A stretch of DNA of 64,000 nucleotides from Arthrobacter antibioticus (lineage in GTDB: Bacteria; Actinomycetota; Actinomycetes; Actinomycetales; Micrococcaceae), in NCBI RefSeq assembly GCF_030063205.1, contig NZ_JASISQ010000001.1, positions 1 to 64,000 on the forward strand. Reading direction: 5' to 3'. Positions 26,972-34,853 of this stretch are shown piece by piece (position 1 is the stretch's first letter; the number at the start of each line of letters is the position of its first letter). The notes beneath the pieces were generated by a model. It did not search any database, was not told the DNA's origin, and was given only the letters and a program-made list of their open reading frames with translations. The position numbers and the translations under genes are program-made.

Positions 26972-27238
26972 ATGCCAGAAAAAGAAAACACCAGCATCAA
27001 AGATCCTGACATGTATCAGGCGCTCCGAGACGACGGCGCGTCCCAGCAAAAAGCCGCCCGCATCTCCAATGCAGCCGCTAAGAAGGGCCGCAGCTCAGTC
27101 GGGCGCAAAGGCGGTAAAGCCAACTCTTATGAGGAGTGGACTGTGGAACAGCTGCGTACCAAAGCAAAAGAAATCAATTTGACCGGGTATTCGCGTAAGC
27201 GCAAGGGAGAATTGATAGAAGCACTAAGGGATTCCTGA
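26972..27238 (+). CDS. Small Rho-N domain (DUF7218-like) protein
   Basis: 88 residues. The C-terminal half contains the Rho termination factor N-terminal (SAP-like) helix-extension-helix motif, EEWTVEQLRTKAKEINLTGYSRKRKGELIEALR, a nucleic-acid-binding module; the N-terminal half is basic with Lys/Arg/Ser (KKGRSSVGRKGGKANS). ATG 26972 gives the familiar start MPEKENTSIKDPDMYQALR; the frame is open to 26846 but the upstream part runs through the minisatellite. The ribosome-binding site is weak (GAAGAGAAAGAG). Possible DNA- or RNA-binding protein; target unknown. Confidence 0.78.
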   Translation: MPEKENTSIKDPDMYQALRDDGASQQKAARISNAAAKKGRSSVGRKGGKANSYEEWTVEQLRTKAKEINLTGYSRKRKGELIEALRDS

Positions 27239-27250
27239 CTATCAAAGTTT

Positions 27251-27309
27251 CAGCACCTGAACAAGACAGCACCTGAACAAGACAGCACCTGAAGAAGACA
27301 GCACCTGAA
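27251..27309. repeat. 16-bp minisatellite, about 3.7 copies
   Basis: Units CAGCACCTGAACAAGA at 27251-27266 and 27267-27282, a one-base variant at 27283-27298 and a partial at 27299-27309. Begins 12 bp after the Rho-N gene stop; may arise from slippage. Confidence 0.88.
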
Positions 27310-27380
27310 CGTCTGCGGATGACCCGCGCCCACGGCAGCAACCAGGGCACGCCATGGGGAGTAACAATCTCGAGCAAATA

Positions 27381-27409
27381 TTGACCTAAATACAGTAACG
27401 CTATCTAAT
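27381..27409 (+). promoter_or_regulatory. Promoter of the MocR gene, predicted leaderless
   Basis: -35 TTGACC (27381-27386), 17-bp spacer, -10 TCTAAT (27404-27409). The GTG start codon lies 6 nt after the -10 box, where transcription should begin, so the mRNA probably starts at the start codon; no ribosome-binding site is present. Confidence 0.65.
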
Positions 27410-27415
27410 GAACTC

Positions 27416-28807
27416 GTGTCCATCGATTGCAGAGCCACTGAGATAGCCAGCCGGTTGCACCTGCAAGCAGACAGCATGCAGGTGGGGGACAAGATGCCCT
27501 CGGTGAGAGCACTGTCGAAAGCGTTTGGGGCGAGTCCGGTGACAATCACGGCCGCCATTAGCTCACTCACAGGTCTAGGTGTGGTGCGTGCTGAACCGGG
27601 ACGTGGCACGTTTGTGGCCGAGCGGGACAAATTTATCGAAGCGGACTATGCATGGCAGTCATCAACCCTTGGCCGCTCGCGCGTTGATGCTAGCCGTGCC
27701 GATCCGAACCGGGCAGGCAGGCCAGGAGTCAAAGGAACCGCTGGTCATGTTCAGCTCTCATGGGGCTACTTGGCACCAGAGCTACAGCCTTTCGATGAAC
27801 TTCGCACTTTGGCGGCCCGCTGTGCCAAAAGCCATCGGGCTTGGACCATGGCGCCCCCCATGGGACTTCCAGAGTTGCGCAGTGCTTTCGCCGCAGAACT
27901 GCGGGCAAGCCCAGAAGACATGCTGATCATGCCCGGCGGCCAGCAGTCGCTGGTCTTTGCCATGCGCACACTTGCCGATCCCGGTTCCACGCTCATCACC
28001 GAAAGCCCTAGCTATCCCGGAGCCACCATCGCCGCGCAGGCAGCTGGTCTGCAGCTGGCACCAGTACCAGCAGATTCGCACGGGATACGGCCTGACAAGC
28101 TCGCTGAGACACTTGAGCGGACTCAGGGCAAGCTCATTTACCTGCAACCAAGCTACGCCAACCCCACAGGATCGATCTTGAGTCCTGAACGGCGTGTAGA
28201 GGTTCTTGCCCTAGCTAAAAAACACGGTGCGTTCATCATTGAGGATGACTGGGCTAGGCACCTTTCCCTTGAAGGGTCAGCGCCGCTGCCGCTGTTTACG
28301 CAAGATTCGGATGGACACGTTGTTTCGATTGCCACTCTCAGCAAGCCGGCGGCCCCAGGTCTCCGCGTTGGTGCCATAGCGGCACGTGGGCCTGCTGGTG
28401 AGCGTCTGCGCACGGCTCGCATTGCCGACGATATGTGTGTTCCGGCCCTGACACAGGAGATCGCGCTGGGGTTGCTGGCTTCTAGCGCCTGGCCTCGTCA
28501 TCTTAAGCGCCTGCGAGCAGGCTTGCGCGAGCGCCGCGACGCCATGATGGCACAGGTACACTCCTCAATGATGGGAGCGCGGGTGGAGCACGTCCCCACC
28601 GGCGGCATCCACCTGTGGGTGAAATTGCCGGCTGGAACTGACTCAACGGCGCTCACGGCAAGGGCGCATACAGCTGGCGTGCTAATCGGTGACGGCAAAC
28701 AGTTTTATGTTGACGAACCACCTGCCGCGCACCTTCGACTTTCTTATAGCGCCGCGTCAATTGCGCAGATTCAGGAAGGTGTCCGGCTCGTGGCCACGCT
28801 GCTATAG
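27416..28807 (+). CDS. MocR/PdxR-type GntR regulator with aminotransferase domain
   Basis: 463 residues. Residues 1-72 form a GntR winged helix (MPSVRALSKAFGASPVTITAAISSLTGLGVVRAEPGRGTFV). Residues about 100-463 form a fold-type I aminotransferase domain that binds pyridoxal phosphate: SYPGA, YLQPSYANPTGS, IEDDWARHLSL, and the PLP lysine in IATLSKPAAPGLRVG. Such regulators sense PLP or an amino compound. GTG start at 27416 with no ribosome-binding site, consistent with the leaderless promoter just upstream. Convergent to mycothione reductase; no obvious metabolic target gene is divergent from it. Confidence 0.9.
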   Translation: MSIDCRATEIASRLHLQADSMQVGDKMPSVRALSKAFGASPVTITAAISSLTGLGVVRAEPGRGTFVAERDKFIEADYAWQSSTLGRSRVDASRADPNRAGRPGVKGTAGHVQLSWGYLAPELQPFDELRTLAARCAKSHRAWTMAPPMGLPELRSAFAAELRASPEDMLIMPGGQQSLVFAMRTLADPGSTLITESPSYPGATIAAQAAGLQLAPVPADSHGIRPDKLAETLERTQGKLIYLQPSYANPTGSILSPERRVEVLALAKKHGAFIIEDDWARHLSLEGSAPLPLFTQDSDGHVVSIATLSKPAAPGLRVGAIAARGPAGERLRTARIADDMCVPALTQEIALGLLASSAWPRHLKRLRAGLRERRDAMMAQVHSSMMGARVEHVPTGGIHLWVKLPAGTDSTALTARAHTAGVLIGDGKQFYVDEPPAAHLRLSYSAASIAQIQEGVRLVATLL

Positions 28808-28847
28808 GACTGTTGGCAGCTACCCTACTTTTTACAGCTACAGTCCT
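28806..28847. terminator. Possible bidirectional terminator between convergent genes
   Basis: AGGACTGT (28806-28813) and ACAGTCCT (28840-28847) can pair, with an inner AGCT pairing and a run of five T in the loop region. It spans the ends of the MocR and mycothione reductase genes. The long loop makes it a moderate candidate. Confidence 0.4.
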
Positions 28848-30259
28848 GTGGGTTCGGGCAAGCCCAGGAGCGCATTTTCAACCAGTTCGGACAATGCTGG
28901 ATGGATCCAGTACTGCTTGCTGGCCACCTCATGCGCGGTTTGACCAAAATGCATGGCCTGGATCAGTGGCTGGATGATGGTGGCGGCCTCGGGGCCGATC
29001 ATTTGTGCGCCCAGGAGTTTGCCGGTGGCAGGATCGGCTAACACTTTCAAGAAGTGGCCAGTGTCCTCGCGTGCCCAACCGGCAGCGATATCGGCATATT
29101 TTTGCACCTTCACCGCATGGGGAATGCCAGCCTTGACGGCGTGGGCCTGGGTCATCCCCACGGATGCGATTTGCGGATCGGAGAACACCGCGGCCGGCAC
29201 AAAGCGATGGTCAGAGCGGATTCGCTTCTCTGGGTTGGCCAAGTTGTGCTTGACCACCTTGGCTTCGTGGTTGGCCACATGCTTGAGTTGGTAGTGCGAA
29301 GATATGTCGCCAAGCGCGTAGATTCCCTCTACGCCTGTGCGCTGGAATTCATCAACCACCACACGGCCATGGTCATCCAAATCCACCCCGGTTTTTCCCA
29401 CATCCAGATTTGCCCCGTTGGGGTCCCGGCCAATAGCGACGAGGAAGAGTTCGCAGTGAACAGTAGCCAACCCATTCGGGTCCTCTACCTGAAGTTCGAC
29501 GCCGTCGGCTGAGTTCTCCACGCTGTGCACCGTTGTGTTGAGCAGGACTTTGTAGCGGGCTGAAGCTTCCTTGGTGAACTGTGCAGATACGTCCGCGTCT
29601 TGGGACTTGAGCAGCCGAGAACCGCGTGCGATCTGTGTGACGCGGACGCCAAAGGAAGAAAAAACATGCGCAAACTCGGCCGCGATATACCCGCCACCCA
29701 AAATCGCGATGCTGGCCGGCAATTGGGCTAGTCGCATGATTGTGTCAGAAGTATGGAACGCAGTGCCGGGACCGGAAGAGCCCGGAACAGTGGCAAGGCC
29801 CGGCAGCTGAGGGACCACCGCATGCGAACCTGCGGCCAGCACAAACCTCTCAGCCGTTACCTCTGTTGTACCGCCGTCGTGCAGGTCAACACGCAAAGAC
29901 TTATGCCCGGTGAACTTTCCCCGCCCGGCAAACACCGTGATGTTTGGGCACTCGGGGCCCTCTCGATACTCCCGTCCACCGGCTTCTATGGCGTCGATAC
30001 GGCCAAAGATTCGATCCCTGATGCCCGGCCAATCAACTGAATTCAGCTGTGCATCGATCCCTAGCAGGCTACCGTGCCGGGTGGCGTCAGCAAGCTCGGC
30101 CGGGTGGACAAACATTTTGGTGGGAATACAGCCCACATTCAAACACGTCCCGCCGAAGGAGCCATCCTCAATAATGGCAATATTCCAATGATCAAATTCC
30201 GGACCGGGGATCGAGTTTCCTGAACCGGTGCCGATGATGACTAAATCGAAGTGAGGCAT
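28838..30259 (-). CDS. mtr: Mycothione reductase
   Basis: 473-residue flavoprotein disulfide reductase that regenerates mycothiol from its disulfide with NADPH. N-terminal FAD motif IIGTGSGNSIPG in the variant form typical of mycothione reductases; redox disulfide GGTCLNVGCIPTK (residues about 35-47); NAD(P) motif ILGGGYIAAEFAHVFSSFG; the second FAD motif IYALGDISSHYQLKHVAN; and a C-terminal dimer domain with the catalytic His in YWIHPALSELVENALL. ATG 30259 starts at the conserved MPHFDLVIIG; the frame is open to 30307. Supports an actinobacterial host. Alternative members of the family (glutathione or mercuric reductase) are less likely given the N-terminal motif. Confidence 0.9.
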   Translation of the reverse strand: MPHFDLVIIGTGSGNSIPGPEFDHWNIAIIEDGSFGGTCLNVGCIPTKMFVHPAELADATRHGSLLGIDAQLNSVDWPGIRDRIFGRIDAIEAGGREYREGPECPNITVFAGRGKFTGHKSLRVDLHDGGTTEVTAERFVLAAGSHAVVPQLPGLATVPGSSGPGTAFHTSDTIMRLAQLPASIAILGGGYIAAEFAHVFSSFGVRVTQIARGSRLLKSQDADVSAQFTKEASARYKVLLNTTVHSVENSADGVELQVEDPNGLATVHCELFLVAIGRDPNGANLDVGKTGVDLDDHGRVVVDEFQRTGVEGIYALGDISSHYQLKHVANHEAKVVKHNLANPEKRIRSDHRFVPAAVFSDPQIASVGMTQAHAVKAGIPHAVKVQKYADIAAGWAREDTGHFLKVLADPATGKLLGAQMIGPEAATIIQPLIQAMHFGQTAHEVASKQYWIHPALSELVENALLGLPEPTGL

Positions 30260-30455
30260 ACTCCTGCTTTCATTGACTGAGAATGGACGTGCCGAATTCT
30301 CTCCCAAGGCTACCGGTCAGCGGGGCGGGCCAGGACGCTACTTAGCTCATCGGCCAAGGAAGTTGATCCAGCACACACTCCCGCTATGGAGTGAAGTGGG
30401 CGTGCTGGCTGACCCGCTGCAGGCTGGTGCATTCAGGGGCCTGCCGTGGGTGGCA

Positions 30456-30878
30456 TCACTCGCCTGTGGGCCGTTTTCGCAGTGACTTGGTGGCTGAACG
30501 CTGGGATTTGGCTGCTTGGTGCCGACGTTTAGAACCGCGTGTGGGCTTGGTTGGACGCCGTGAGGGAGCCTCCGGGGCTAGGCCGGTGGCAATAATCTGG
30601 GCGAGCTTGGCCAAGGCAGTTTCACGGTTCCGTAGCTGCGAACGTTGTTCCGATGCGGCCACCGTGATAACCCCAGAGTTGAGCCTGGGCCCCAAGTGTG
30701 TTGCCAATTGGGCCCGCTGCTCATCATCCAGGGTGGCCGAGCCCAAGACATTCCAAAACAGTTCTACCCGGCTATCCGAAGTGTTGACGTGCTGTCCGCC
30801 TGGACCCGACGAGCGTGAAAAACGCCAGCCAAGCTCCGCGGCTGGAATCGTGAGCGTGGGTAATACCTCCAGGTCCAT
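30456..30878 (-). CDS. arfB: Peptidyl-tRNA hydrolase ArfB (stalled-ribosome rescue)
   Basis: 140-residue release-factor-like protein. FSRSSGPGGQHVNTSDSRVELFWNV contains the GGQ motif that hydrolyses peptidyl-tRNA on stalled ribosomes. The C-terminus is the expected basic tail (RRPTKPTRGSKRRHQAAKSQRSATKSL) that enters the empty mRNA channel. Length matches ArfB. Single gene, same strand as the next upstream hypothetical, about 79 nt apart. Confidence 0.92.
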   Translation of the reverse strand: MDLEVLPTLTIPAAELGWRFSRSSGPGGQHVNTSDSRVELFWNVLGSATLDDEQRAQLATHLGPRLNSGVITVAASEQRSQLRNRETALAKLAQIIATGLAPEAPSRRPTKPTRGSKRRHQAAKSQRSATKSLRKRPTGE

Positions 30879-30956
30879 GTGCCAAGTCTTGCACGCGTGA
30901 TGTGAAGGGCAACCATGCGCCAGTCATCCCGGAACCGGATCAACTCACAAAAGTCT

Positions 30957-31532
30957 CTATAAATGCTGTCCGGCCAAGATGCTAACTTCTTCTGGGGTTG
31001 GGCGCGCCAGGCGTGCATCAAGTGTAACTTGCAGCCTGGCTGCAGCCACCTGAACCCGATGGGGTAAGGTGCTCCTGGTTTCGCTCCGTGGCTCCGGAGC
31101 AAGAGCAATGTGTTTGTTTGAGCTCTCACCCAGTGGATTACTAACGGAGACCCAGGCAACGTCAAACAGCTCCAATTCCTCGGTACGAGCCAACGAGCTG
31201 TGCGCGAGGACCTCCAAAGTGGCTAGTCCGAGGGCTTTGGTACCCTCACTGCTAGAAAGCGCTCGGTCAAGGGCCCATTGGGCGCGACGCCACCATTCAC
31301 TGCGGTCATCGGCAAGGCGCTGTTGGTCAAGTACTTTCTTATCCGATTCCCCTTTTTGAGCCAACTGGAGTGCATCAGCTATAGCCCGCTGCCTGAGCGT
31401 AAACCCGCCAACGACTGCGGCAACAATGGCGCCTATGAGAACAGCGAGGGGGCCCAATGCGGCCAGTACCTCCCACCATCGGGCTGGGCCCGAAGCTAGG
31501 TCCACGATGGCCAGGGTTTGTGACTGGTTCAT
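30957..31532 (-). CDS. Hypothetical single-span membrane protein
   Basis: 191 residues with one clear membrane segment at residues about 22-45 (EVLAALGPLAVLIGAIVAAVVGGF), followed by a predicted cytoplasmic helical region (AIADALQLAQKGESDKKVLDQQRLADDRSEWWRRAQWALDRALSS) and a C-terminal tail. Similar architectures occur in Actinobacteria as hypothetical proteins. ATG 31532 was preferred over 31559; neither has a strong ribosome-binding site. No function is proposed. Confidence 0.7.
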   Translation of the reverse strand: MNQSQTLAIVDLASGPARWWEVLAALGPLAVLIGAIVAAVVGGFTLRQRAIADALQLAQKGESDKKVLDQQRLADDRSEWWRRAQWALDRALSSSEGTKALGLATLEVLAHSSLARTEELELFDVAWVSVSNPLGESSNKHIALAPEPRSETRSTLPHRVQVAAARLQVTLDARLARPTPEEVSILAGQHL

Positions 31533-31701
31533 GTCGCCAGTGTAGATGAACGTACTCACCGGCTAACGCATATTGGCGATGAATGAACCTAGACTCAGAG
31601 TGAGTAACCCATAACAGCTGGGCGATAGACACCAAGAAGTTCAAAACGGGCTCAATCGTCTCAGTGGTGTCCATGCAACAGCCAGATCAGAAGGAATCAT
31701 T

Positions 31702-32889
31702 ATGAGCACTCCTGCCACCAACACAGAGCTGGGCCAACGTTCGGATGTGCTCAACCTCGACGCTTTGTTCAGTGCGCAGGAGCTTGAACTACGCGGCACA
31801 GTGCGCAGCTTTGTGGATGAGCGCATCCGCCCAAATATTGCCCGCTGGTATGACGGGGCCTTGTTCCCCGTAGAGCTTGTGAAGGAAATGGGGTCGCTGG
31901 GTTTACTGGGAATGACGCTAAAAGGGTATGGCTGCCCGGGGCGCTCCGCCGTTGAATACGGGTTGGCCGCCATGGAACTTGAGGCCGGCGATTCGGGTCT
32001 GCGGACATTTGTCAGCGTACAAGGCTCGTTGGCCATGACTGCCATCCATCATTGGGGCTCCGAAGAGCAAAAAAACCAGTATCTTCCGGGTATGGCGACG
32101 GGCGAGATCATTGGTTGTTTCGCATTGACCGAACCCACCGCGGGCTCTGATCCCTCCGCCATGGCAACCTTTGCGCGCCGCGACGGTGACGGCTGGGTCC
32201 TCAACGGGGCTAAACGGTGGATTGGGCTTGCCTCGATTGCCCATATCGCTGTGGTGTGGGCCATGACGGATGACGGGGTCCGCGGATTTTTGTTGCCGAC
32301 CGGCACGCCAGGATTTACCGCTACCCCCATCGAAGAAAAGCTGTCCATGCGGGCTTCGATCCAATGCGATCTCACCTTCGAGGACGTCCACTTACCCAAT
32401 GACGCGCTGCTTCCCGGGGCCAGGGGATTGCGCGGCCCCTTTTCCTGCTTGAACGAGGCCCGCTACGGGATCATCTGGGGCGCCATGGGTGCTGCTCGTG
32501 ACAGCTATGAGGCGGCCTTGGCTTACTCGCTGGAAAGGTTGCAGTTCGACAAGCCGCTGGCTGCCTATCAAATTACGCAGCAAAAACTCGTGAATATGTG
32601 TCTTGAGATTCAGAAAGGCACTTTGCTGGCTATCCACACCGGGCGCATGAAAGAAGCCGGCACCCTAGAGCCGGTTCAGATTTCTGTGGGCAAACTAAAC
32701 AACTGTAGGGAAGCCATTCAAATATGTCGTGACGCCCGGGCAATCCTAGGCGGCAACGGCATCACTTTAGAATATTCGCCACTGAGGCATGCCAATAACC
32801 TTGAATCTGTCCGAACCTATGAAGGAACCGATGAGGTTCACACCTTGATTTTGGGTAGCCACATCACCGGAATTCCGGCCTTCCGCTAA
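31702..32889 (+). CDS. Acyl-CoA dehydrogenase (glutaryl-CoA dehydrogenase-like)
   Basis: 395-residue FAD enzyme of the acyl-CoA dehydrogenase family. Motifs: CFALTEPTAGSDPSAM (substrate/FAD site), GAKRWIGLASIAHIAVVWA, RYGIIWGAMGAARDSYEAALAYSLERLQFDKPLAAYQ, ILGGNGI, and SVRTYEGTDEVHTLI, where the Glu in YEGT matches the catalytic base of glutaryl-CoA dehydrogenase. Substrate is probably a glutaryl- or short-chain acyl-CoA in lysine/tryptophan degradation, but related crotonobetaine enzymes cannot be excluded. AAGGAATCATT precedes the ATG. The SDR gene follows after 9 nt. Confidence 0.9.
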   Translation: MSTPATNTELGQRSDVLNLDALFSAQELELRGTVRSFVDERIRPNIARWYDGALFPVELVKEMGSLGLLGMTLKGYGCPGRSAVEYGLAAMELEAGDSGLRTFVSVQGSLAMTAIHHWGSEEQKNQYLPGMATGEIIGCFALTEPTAGSDPSAMATFARRDGDGWVLNGAKRWIGLASIAHIAVVWAMTDDGVRGFLLPTGTPGFTATPIEEKLSMRASIQCDLTFEDVHLPNDALLPGARGLRGPFSCLNEARYGIIWGAMGAARDSYEAALAYSLERLQFDKPLAAYQITQQKLVNMCLEIQKGTLLAIHTGRMKEAGTLEPVQISVGKLNNCREAIQICRDARAILGGNGITLEYSPLRHANNLESVRTYEGTDEVHTLILGSHITGIPAFR

Positions 32890-32898
32890 GGACAACCC

Positions 32899-33729
32899 AT
32901 GGATCAGAAAACCATCATCATTACCGGTGCCAGTAGTGGAATTGGTGAAGCTGCTGCCCGCACGCTGGCTCAGACGGGGGACAGAATTGTCATTATTGGA
33001 CGCTCACCCAAGCGGACACAAGCTGTTGCGGAGGACATTGGTGCCGAACATTTTGTCGCCGATTTCTCCAGTCTCGATCAGGTGCGCGAGTTAGCTATTA
33101 CCCTCAAAAAGAGCTACCCCAGGATTGACTTGTTGGCCAATAATGCCGGAAGTATTATGGGCAGACGCGAGCTGACCCAGGATGGCTACGAGAGCACGTT
33201 TCAAGTCAATCATCTGGCCCCGTACCTGCTGACAAGAACGCTTGAGAACGTGCTGCTGGCCAGCAAAGCCAAAGTCATTAGTACTTCCAGTGTTGCCCAC
33301 AGACTGTTTGGTCAATTGGATTTGAACGACCTTTCATCGACGAAAAAGTACTCCTCCAACCTGGCCTATGGGAACGCCAAACTAGCCAACATCCTTTTCA
33401 CGAAGGAACTTCACCGCCGCTTCACCGCTGAAGGCCTGAACGCAGCCGCTTTTCATCCAGGCGGGGTGGCCACCAATTTTTCTGCCGGTTCTAAAAGCTA
33501 TTTGCGTTTCCTCTACGGCAGCGGGTTGCGAACATACATGCTCACCCCCGCACAAGGAGCACACACTCTTGTGTGGCTCGCTTTGGGTGAGCCAGGCATT
33601 GACTGGTTTTCCGGCGGTTACTACGCCAGAAGCAGGCCTGCTCGCATCAGCCGGCAAGCCAACGATCCTGACGTGGCCCAGCAGCTCTGGCAACGCAGTG
33701 AGGAGATGGTAGAGCCGTGGTTGCCGTGA
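32899..33729 (+). CDS. SDR family oxidoreductase
   Basis: 276-residue NAD(P)-dependent short-chain dehydrogenase, retinol-dehydrogenase-like subgroup. Cofactor site TGASSGIGEAAARTLA at residue 10, LANNAGSIMGRRELT, and catalytic Ser in STSSVAHRLFG with the active-site YGNAKLANILFT (Tyr and Lys). AAGGACAACCC, partly formed by the upstream stop codon, precedes the ATG, so it is co-transcribed and probably coupled to the acyl-CoA dehydrogenase. Substrate unknown. Confidence 0.9.
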   Translation: MDQKTIIITGASSGIGEAAARTLAQTGDRIVIIGRSPKRTQAVAEDIGAEHFVADFSSLDQVRELAITLKKSYPRIDLLANNAGSIMGRRELTQDGYESTFQVNHLAPYLLTRTLENVLLASKAKVISTSSVAHRLFGQLDLNDLSSTKKYSSNLAYGNAKLANILFTKELHRRFTAEGLNAAAFHPGGVATNFSAGSKSYLRFLYGSGLRTYMLTPAQGAHTLVWLALGEPGIDWFSGGYYARSRPARISRQANDPDVAQQLWQRSEEMVEPWLP

Positions 33730-33894
33730 CGTCACGATGGGTGCTTAGCGGAGGTCATGGCGGAACTGAATCCGGAAGGATCTGGCGGGCCCACCGAGCG
33801 TGACCGGGTCATATCCTTGGCAGCGCGGGTGGTTGGCTGTCAATGCAGGCTGACTGAGGACGATCAACCCGGTAGCTGCGTTTCTGAACCCGGC

Positions 33895-33950
33895 TGTGCA
33901 CTTAGAGGCAAGCCTGTGCACTTGGAGGCAAGCCTGTGCACTCAGAGGCG
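33895..33950. repeat. 20-bp tandem repeat
   Basis: Units TGTGCACTTAGAGGCAAGCC (33895-33914) and TGTGCACTTGGAGGCAAGCC (33915-33934), then a partial, diverged third copy. The flanking 33730-34097 contains no convincing gene apart from this repeat. Confidence 0.75.
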
Positions 33951-34097
33951 CCGCCGGCTGAGACCACCCCTGATGGACCTGTGTAGCCTCTAGAGACATC
34001 ACGCTACTAGGTGCATGATGGAGATAGCTGAATTCAGCAAAGAAGCCAAGCGTAGGCCGCCATCACCCCTGGCCTCGGACTAAGGAGCTGACACGTC

Positions 34098-34202
34098 ATG
34101 AGCATGATGGGACTTGTTATTGTCATAGCAGTTATTGTAATTCTCACAGTGATCATGGGTTTGATCGCTACCCACGGCACCTATGAAAAACCAAACCGCT
34201 AA
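34098..34202 (+). CDS. 34-residue single-span membrane peptide
   Basis: Short open frame ATG 34098 to TAA 34200-34202 encoding MSMMGLVIVIAVIVILTVIM followed by a 14-residue polar tail (GLIATHGTYEKPNR). About 20 residues form one hydrophobic helix. A good ribosome-binding site, TAAGGAG, ends 10 nt before the ATG. It is isolated between the SDR and the ABM-like gene, with no partner identified. Such small membrane peptides often tune transporters or complexes, but no function can be assigned here. Confidence 0.6.
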   Translation: MSMMGLVIVIAVIVILTVIMGLIATHGTYEKPNR

Positions 34203-34274
34203 GTAGACTCACGCGCCATAGGGGGCTGGCTGCTGCTCGCTGTAGCTACTGCTAAAAGCACGTAGACTTCTTCA

Positions 34275-34853
34275 GTGTCAAAATTGCATCCCGTTACAGT
34301 ATCCATCGCCCGCAGTGTCCAGCCCGGCTACCACCGCCAATTCGCCGCATGGGCTCATGCTGGCCAAGAACTAGCCAGAGAATGGCCAGGTTACCTGGGT
34401 TCAGGATGGGTACGGACCAGCCCTGAGTCCGATGAATGGCATGTCATGTACCGTTTCTCCAACATTGACACACTCAAGGAGTGGGACCACTCCCACGAGC
34501 GTAAATGGTGGATTGACAGTTGCGGTGACCTGATGAAAATGACCCGTGTGGAGCACCGCACAGGCATTGAGGGCTGGTTTGACCAGCCCGGGGACGTCTC
34601 GGTCACGGTACCGGAGACAGTGGTGCCCCCGCGCTGGAAGCAGGCAGTAGGGATCTTCCTGCCGTTCTTCCCATTAAGTCTGCTGGCTAATATTTTTTTG
34701 CGCCCCCTCACCGAAGATTGGCCCCTAGTGCTCGCTGTGCTGCTGAATGTTTGTGTTTTGACCCCTGTCATGACCTACTTTTTCCTGCCGCTAAGCACAA
34801 GATTGCTCCGTCCGTGGCTGCAGGCACCACGGAAAGGCCACAAAGCCAGCTAG
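34275..34853 (+). CDS. Antibiotic-biosynthesis-monooxygenase-fold membrane protein
   Basis: 192 residues. Residues about 5-95 form an ABM ferredoxin-like domain (VSIARSVQPGYHRQFAAWAHAG, GYLGSGWVR, WHVMYRFSNIDTLKEWDHSHERKWWI); residues about 118-175 contain two membrane segments (VGIFLPFFPLSLLANIFL and VLAVLLNVCVLTPVMTYFFL). This ABM-plus-two-TM form is a known family without a firm function. GTG start at 34275; TAGACT at 34263-34268 could be a -10 box 6 nt ahead, suggesting a leaderless mRNA. Its stop overlaps the stop of the convergent exporter gene. Confidence 0.8.
   Translation: MSKLHPVTVSIARSVQPGYHRQFAAWAHAGQELAREWPGYLGSGWVRTSPESDEWHVMYRFSNIDTLKEWDHSHERKWWIDSCGDLMKMTRVEHRTGIEGWFDQPGDVSVTVPETVVPPRWKQAVGIFLPFFPLSLLANIFLRPLTEDWPLVLAVLLNVCVLTPVMTYFFLPLSTRLLRPWLQAPRKGHKAS

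Noticed and set aside
33757-33993. Small plus-strand gene after the SDR
   Set aside because: GGAGGT lies only 1 nt before the ATG, the product is unrecognised and its second half is translated from a tandem repeat.
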